A DNA stretch of 64,000 bases from Azadirachta indica. Its lineage: Eukaryota > Streptophyta > Magnoliopsida > Sapindales > Meliaceae. The notes beneath the pieces were generated by a model, which was not told where the DNA came from, ran no database searches, and saw only the letters and a program-made list of their open reading frames with translations. The position numbers and the translations under genes were made by a program. The stretch lies in the NCBI GenBank assembly GCA_022749755.1, contig CM040449.1, positions 15,720,363 to 15,784,362 of the forward strand, written 5' to 3'. Shown one piece after another: positions 59,104-64,000 of this stretch. The stretch's first letter is position 1. Each line of letters begins with the position of its first letter.

Positions 59104-60790
59104 GAAAGCCAGCTCTACCTCTATCATCTAAAATGCAAGAAAGCAAAAAATTCTTTTTATTGAGCTTTAATCTGACCATTGTATCATAATTAGGTTATTG
59201 CCCAGTGCGCACTTAGACAAGTAGAAGCTCCTCTAATGGCTTCTCCCCTGGCTGCTTCTAAAGTCCTACCGCTTCTTCCAATTTTAAAAGTTTTTCGAGA
59301 ATTCCTAAAAGTAAAAGTTCATTGATTACTCATAAATCTACTTCTACTAGAAAATCCAAAAGTCTACCAAGGTTCCAACTTCAAAACCAAATCCTCCTAA
59401 ATAAAAGACTGCTCTTTTTAAGCCATCTCTCCCTATTCCATTAAGAAGGAGTTCTCGTCACAAGCCTGTCAAGCAACCTGAGGTGATAAGTAAGCCTGTG
59501 GTAGTTTCCTCGACTAGCTCTTTTTCTTCCTCTGAGAATTAGGTTCTTCAAGCAAGTCTTCTACTAATGGTGAAAGTAATGAATCTGTTTTGGCAACTGC
59601 ACGAGGTGGCTTCTCTTTACTTTTCTTAGTTTATTTAGTTCTTGTCATATACATCATCTCCTAATCTGCCTTTTCCCTTTCTACTTTACTATTTTTGTGA
59701 AGGATGTCCTACAGGCTACTCTTCCTAGTGAGAAAGCTTTGTAAGGTTAAAGGAGAAAGACTAGCCCTCATTCTCCTCTTATACCAAGAAGTTGTTTTCC
59801 AAAGCTCTAAAGGGCAGTTCTTTAGTTAACGATGGTGATGGCAATAGTGATGGAGGATCTCCTCCTATTTCTTTGAGCCGAGGTTGGTTATTATGTTGCA
59901 CCTCTCTCTTGGCTTTTCTTATTGCTTTTTTCATTATTTAAATTTTCAAAATCATGGATGTATTTTTTTGTTTAAGAGTTAGTCCTAATCCTACTACTTA
60001 TAACATGAGCCCAGATCTTGTTTAGCAATCTTTTCTTTTGCCTTCACCTACCCCAGGTATACTATACGCCTTTTACATAGCACGATTACCTTCTAGTAGT
60101 GGCTCCTTTTGTTAAGGTATTTCCATTTTTCATTTTCCTTTTGTAGCCTCTAGTTCTCGTCTATCAAGGTCAACTCATGAGGATATCCTTTCATTTTAGG
60201 AAAAGCTATCCTTGAGTAATGTAGAGCTTATTCTTTTAGAGGTGCTGCATTCGCTGAGTGGCAATAGGCTATCTTTCTTGGGCATTTCCATCCCTACTAA
60301 GTCGATTTAACGCATGCGAGCTTTCCTTGAAAAGGTCCTAGACTTTACAGTTGACTGTCAATGTTCCACCTTTCTAAAAAACTCATTCATTTATATAATC
60401 ACTTTAGTTTTTTATAGGATCTCACAAGTACACTACAAGGATGTCACTTTGGATATGTTGCTAGTATGGAGGAATGCTTGTCTTGATATGCAGTAAGTGG
60501 GGTTCATTGTGAAGCCTCTTATGGACTTTGTTATGAATCTTGCTCGTATTGTTTTTTGTAGGCTCTGTTGATTAGTGGTTGATCTTACCTTTGATGATGA
60601 ATTAGATAAAGCTTATCATGACTTGGCAGAGGCTCAAGCTCTCTTAGAGAGGTTGGAGAAATTGCAAGCAAGTGCTAATTACTTTTCTAATGATTGTAGA
60701 CATATGTAAAGGAGTTTAAAAAAGTGAAGGGCACTACTTGATTGTTTGGCTTCCTTACTACCTGTTAATGTGGCTGTATAGGACTGCTAA

Positions 60791-62150
60791 TGAATACTTT
60801 GATGATTTTAAGATCTTTATGCTTTCTCCTTCTTATAAGGGAACTTGTTGCAAAATAAACTTGATATGCTTTGTTAGTAGCTAGAGATTTAAGAAATGAT
60901 ATATTGACTATCCTGGCCTGCTTTCCTGCTATTACTATACATATGTTTGTGTTTTATATGCATGTGATAAATGAGATATAGACTATATTCATCTTAACGT
61001 CTAGTCACCTTTTCATGCATAAGTGTGAAAGTAGTGCATGATTTAATGACAAAGATTCTAACTACTTTAGTAGCACAATAATTATATAGAGAATATATTT
61101 TGAAATTTCTTGACTCTATTATAGATTTGAAATGAAATTTAGCAATATGCACCCAAACTTGTATAGCCCCTTTTCTCCTCTTCTCTTTATTGGGTTCGAC
61201 AAACTAATTATTATCACTTTACTGCTTGTACGACTCTATATATTTGCAATTCGCTAAGTCAATACAGTATACTTACTCTTTTTATGAAAGGATGTTATTC
61301 TACATTATATTTTACATGTTTTTTATATTGTTTATATTGTATTTAAATAGTAAGAAGAGGTAAGAAGCAACCATAACCAAACAAGGTAGCCAAAAATTTT
61401 GTAGCAAAGAAGACTCTATCAAAACACAATAACACAATAACAAAAATTTCAAAAAGAAAGAATTCTGTAGCAAAGATCCTAGTTAAGAATATTACAATTA
61501 CCACTCTAAGAAGATTTCCAAGATTTTGGTTTAAGTCAGTAAACAATTTTTCAATTAGAATTTTTTATCAATAAAATTCCAATCCAATAATGAACACACA
61601 GACAAAATTTTTGGCCACCAATGTAAAAAGCTATACTAAAATATGTGATCATACCATAGCCTGCATCATATGATTATGACCAAGACATTGGTCAGGAGGA
61701 ATAAAGGCAAAAAGGATAGAACTAGCAAATAAAGCAAACCCAACAAAAAAGGTAGAACAAAGCAAAGAAGGCAGACCATTAATAAATGTAGGAGTTATCA
61801 AACCTGTAACAAGAAAGCTTGTTGTAAGGAGGATAACCAGGAATAATGCCAAGAGGAAAAACTCAAAGAACTTGGTTATGTTTGACCTGGTTGTTAAAAG
61901 CCGTTTGCACAAAAACATCAAAGTCAAACATGATAAAGATACATTTGGTAACAGTTAGGTAACTTAATGTTGAATACTGATTATAATCAAGCAACCAACA
62001 TGAAATGGTTGTGCAACTTTTGCTTTGAACATTGGATCAAGTTAAACTTTTAAATTCGTGAGCAAACAATGCATTATAAATGTTACTATACTGTATCATT
62101 GTTGTAAATAGCTAAAATTATGTTCATTTATCATCACAGACACTTTCAAG
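60791..62150. other. AT-rich, no supported gene
   Basis: Minus-strand open frames at 61,343-61,546 and 61,649-61,927 are F/L/T-rich and look like the complement of K/N/Q-rich plus-strand sequence. The plus strand at 61,350-61,520 (many AAG/AAA codons) could be a degraded lysine-rich linker upstream of the Ulp1-like fragment. Confidence 0.35.
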
Positions 62151-62448
62151 ATAAGATTATTGATGATGCACTTGGCTTTCCAATTTGCTTTACTAATCCC
62201 ACCAAAACCATCTAACTGTGGTCGCACTCATAGCGCCAAAAGTCATAATGACCGATCTCGTTACATTTCTAAAAGTCTAGCCAATGTACAACCAAGTCAA
62301 GTTACATTGATGCCTTATAACTTGGGTATGATGCCTCTTTAATCTTACTAAATTCAGATGTTTTTGTGTTATATCAATGAGCTGTTGATGGTCCATTGTG
62401 TTGTTTTTTCAGTAATCACTGGGTATTGTTGGCAGTCAATTCATTAGG
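62151..62448 (+). pseudogene. Ulp1-like (C48) cysteine peptidase fragment, truncated by an insertion
   Basis: 'SRYISKSLANVQPSQVTLMP' followed by 'YNLG' at 62,249-62,325 matches the strand leading to the catalytic histidine in plant transposon Ulp1-like proteases ('...LILVPYN.G.HWVL...'). The HWVL segment itself ('NHWVLLAVNSLG') is found after a 60-80-base intron-like interval that ends TTTTTTCAG at 62,412. The catalytic His is thus present. The Asp and Cys would lie downstream but are cut off at 62,449. Such peptidases are carried by many CACTA and Mutator-like elements. Confidence 0.65.
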
Positions 62449-64000
62449 TGTAACACCCCAAATTTTATCTCAACAAAACAAAATTTAGGGTGCAACTTAA
62501 CTTCAAATACATTAAACTTAGCATTACAAATAATATTAAACCTCCAAATACAATATAAAATCTCAAAATATAATAAACTTTTATTGACAACTTAAACTAA
62601 ATTAAAGGTTCAAAGCTAAATATTCCTTATTACAAACATTCCAGACTCTAAAATAGTCAAGCTCTAAACCTCTACCAATCATTTATTCATACCTTAATCT
62701 GCAAAATAATGATGATGAGGGGTGAGCCGCCTACTCGATGAGTAAATTTATGCATAAAATTGTAAACAAATAGCAGAGAACATAGTCATAAAACATTAAT
62801 TTTAAGAACAATAATATTATAACTAGATAAACAAATTCTTGTTTTGATAGAAACATTCAATAATACATAAGCATGAACATCACATTTAATAAACTACCAA
62901 TACATTTAACAATATATTTACCTCGTTTTTCATAGTATCACAAGTACTTCGGTGTCTCATTTATAACAATTCAGTACATTCGTACCTCAGAATCCGGTCA
63001 TTAACAGTCAATAAGTGCATAAACAGTAACTCAGCTAGCCAGTCGGCAATAATAACAGAAACAGTTGTTATAGACAATGAGCCAAACATTAATACTAAAT
63101 ATGACTTTTCATGTACAATAGATTCAATAACATTTATGTCACATATTCAATTAAGTAATGCATTCAACGATTTATATGAAAAGTACAACTAATAATAATT
63201 TTTAAAACTAGTGTATGAAAAAAAATATATTTGTAGCTACCTAAGAAAGAAAATGTTGATAAGAAAATAATACACTTTATATTTAGTAATTAAACAACTT
63301 AAGTACTAGTAAAATAATTTTTCTTTAAACTATATTTAAAAATAAATATTAAAAAACACTAATAAGATTATAAAAAAATACAATTTTTATTTTAGGAGAC
63401 TAATTAACATAAATCATGGTTTATTTTGCTTAAAACCATGAAAATGATACAAACTTAGAAAGTTTAAAATTTACTTTACAGAAAAATTTACTTGAAACAA
63501 ATGCATGAAAAAAACATTTCTTATAAACATGTTCATGCTTACAATTATCATTAATAGTTTTAAGTATTTGATTACAATATATTATGTATAAATCTACTTA
63601 CCTCAAAATAATGACAAGTCAATAAAATTTCTCTATGCTCAACAATAAGTCACCCACTTTCCGGATTAGCTACGCTTCTAGAGATTTTTTTCTACCAAAC
63701 CTTGAAAGGATGTAAAATTTAGAGAAAAAACTTTTTAAAGAGTATTTAGTGAATTTGTAAAGTGAAACTTATGGTGTAAAATGAGATCCTTGCACCATTT
63801 ACAACCAAAAATTGGCTTTAAAATTCAAAAAGTGATAACCCAAAATTTAACTTTAAAAACCAAATAAGCTAATCAAAACCAATCCTAATTTCAAAATCTA
63901 AAATTCAACTTTAAAAATCAAATAAACTAATCTATCAAAACTATAACTATAAATTTCAAAATCCAAATTTGAATTCCTAAATTAAAATTATTATCCATCT
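62449..64000. repeat. TGTAACACCCC-type LTR-like sequence, runs off the right edge
   Basis: Starts TGTAACACCCCAAATTTTA abruptly inside the Ulp1-like frame, the form of an LTR end (TG...). The interior is non-coding, with A-rich and T-rich stretches and 'GGGGTGAGCCGCCTACTCGA' at 62,720. It may be an LTR or another terminally repeated element. Orientation and right end are unknown. Confidence 0.5.

Larger units (their letters stand above)
57071..60790 (+). pseudogene. Plant mobile domain (aminotransferase-like) gene, broken
   Basis: The N-terminal part (57,108-57,270) reads 'MATSCLTIGVLDHLFHMEDG'. The mobile-domain core spans about 57,450-58,300: 'WSIDTHTFVIL', 'NPTLKDESAILGLLVIGDEK' and then 'QLAYGHCFPLAALCLGILYH', 'QLDLIHLDKVKGVGH', 'FQVFLLEHFL', matching the LYSQLDLLH...EVEG type block of aminotransferase-like plant mobile proteins. 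59,100-60,100 is Ser/Pro/Lys-rich linker. 60,314-60,720 ends with a coiled coil ('DKAYHDLAEAQALLERLEKL'). The family occurs in transposons and in host silencing factors (MAIN, MAIL1). Stops and frameshifts break it, and a gap with duplicated flanks lies in the middle. Confidence 0.78.

Noticed and set aside
61649..61927. 92-codon minus-strand frame resembling a membrane protein
   Set aside because: The hydrophobicity comes from the complement of a K/N/Q-rich plus strand; no start context or family match.

Overview
The window looks like repeat-rich nuclear DNA of a flowering plant, most likely a eudicot. It is very AT-rich and has no dense coding stretches. Almost every recognisable protein belongs to plant LTR retrotransposons (Ty3/gypsy Tat-type and chromovirus-type, Ty1/copia), plant CACTA (En/Spm) DNA transposons, or the transposon-linked plant mobile domain and Ulp1-like peptidase families. 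I found no intact host gene, no tRNA gene, and nothing bacterial except one organelle-type rRNA scrap. Two runs of exactly 100 N mark assembly gaps.

Layout. 1-11.49 kb: a decayed Ty3/gypsy element, cut by the left window edge. It has gag, protease, reverse transcriptase, two RNase H domains, integrase, a 3' tandem-motif zone, a long antisense coding region and a 3' LTR with TGTTGA/TCAACA ends. A 1.4-kb non-coding insertion splits RNase H from integrase. 11.6-24.3 kb: a decayed CACTA region with a TNP2-type transposase at 13.8-17.0 kb and a CACTG-type 3' terminus at 24,296. It is crowded by several related non-coding insertions, one assembly gap and a nested LTR-like piece. 25.7-32.0 kb: a + strand copia element, LTR-like leader through RNase H. 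33.0-35.3 kb: the gag end and LTR of a second copia element on the minus strand. 36.7-38.7 kb: a copia-type LTR piece and another non-coding repeat. 40.4-41.4 kb: a chromovirus-like gag-protease fragment. 44.2-45.3 kb: a MITE-like element and a minus-strand fragment of organelle-type large-subunit rRNA.

46,057-55,207 is the best preserved unit: a full-length 9,151-bp CACTA transposon. It has matching termini, a 3-bp TCT target duplication, repeated AATGCTA motifs at both ends, a TNP2 transposase and a second Ptta/En/Spm-type protein. The two proteins would be the catalytic transposase and the end-binding accessory protein of the same element. Both reading frames are broken, several times at homopolymer runs.

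57.0-60.8 kb carries a broken plant mobile domain gene with a 318-bp exact duplication on either side of the second N gap, almost certainly an assembly overlap. 62.15-62.45 kb is a Ulp1-like peptidase fragment interrupted at 62,449 by a TGTAACACCCC-type LTR-like sequence that runs off the right edge.

I did not find a convincing new biological system. The items most worth following up are the full-length CACTA element, the antisense coding region of the gypsy element, the mobile-domain/Ulp1 pair and the organelle rRNA insertion.
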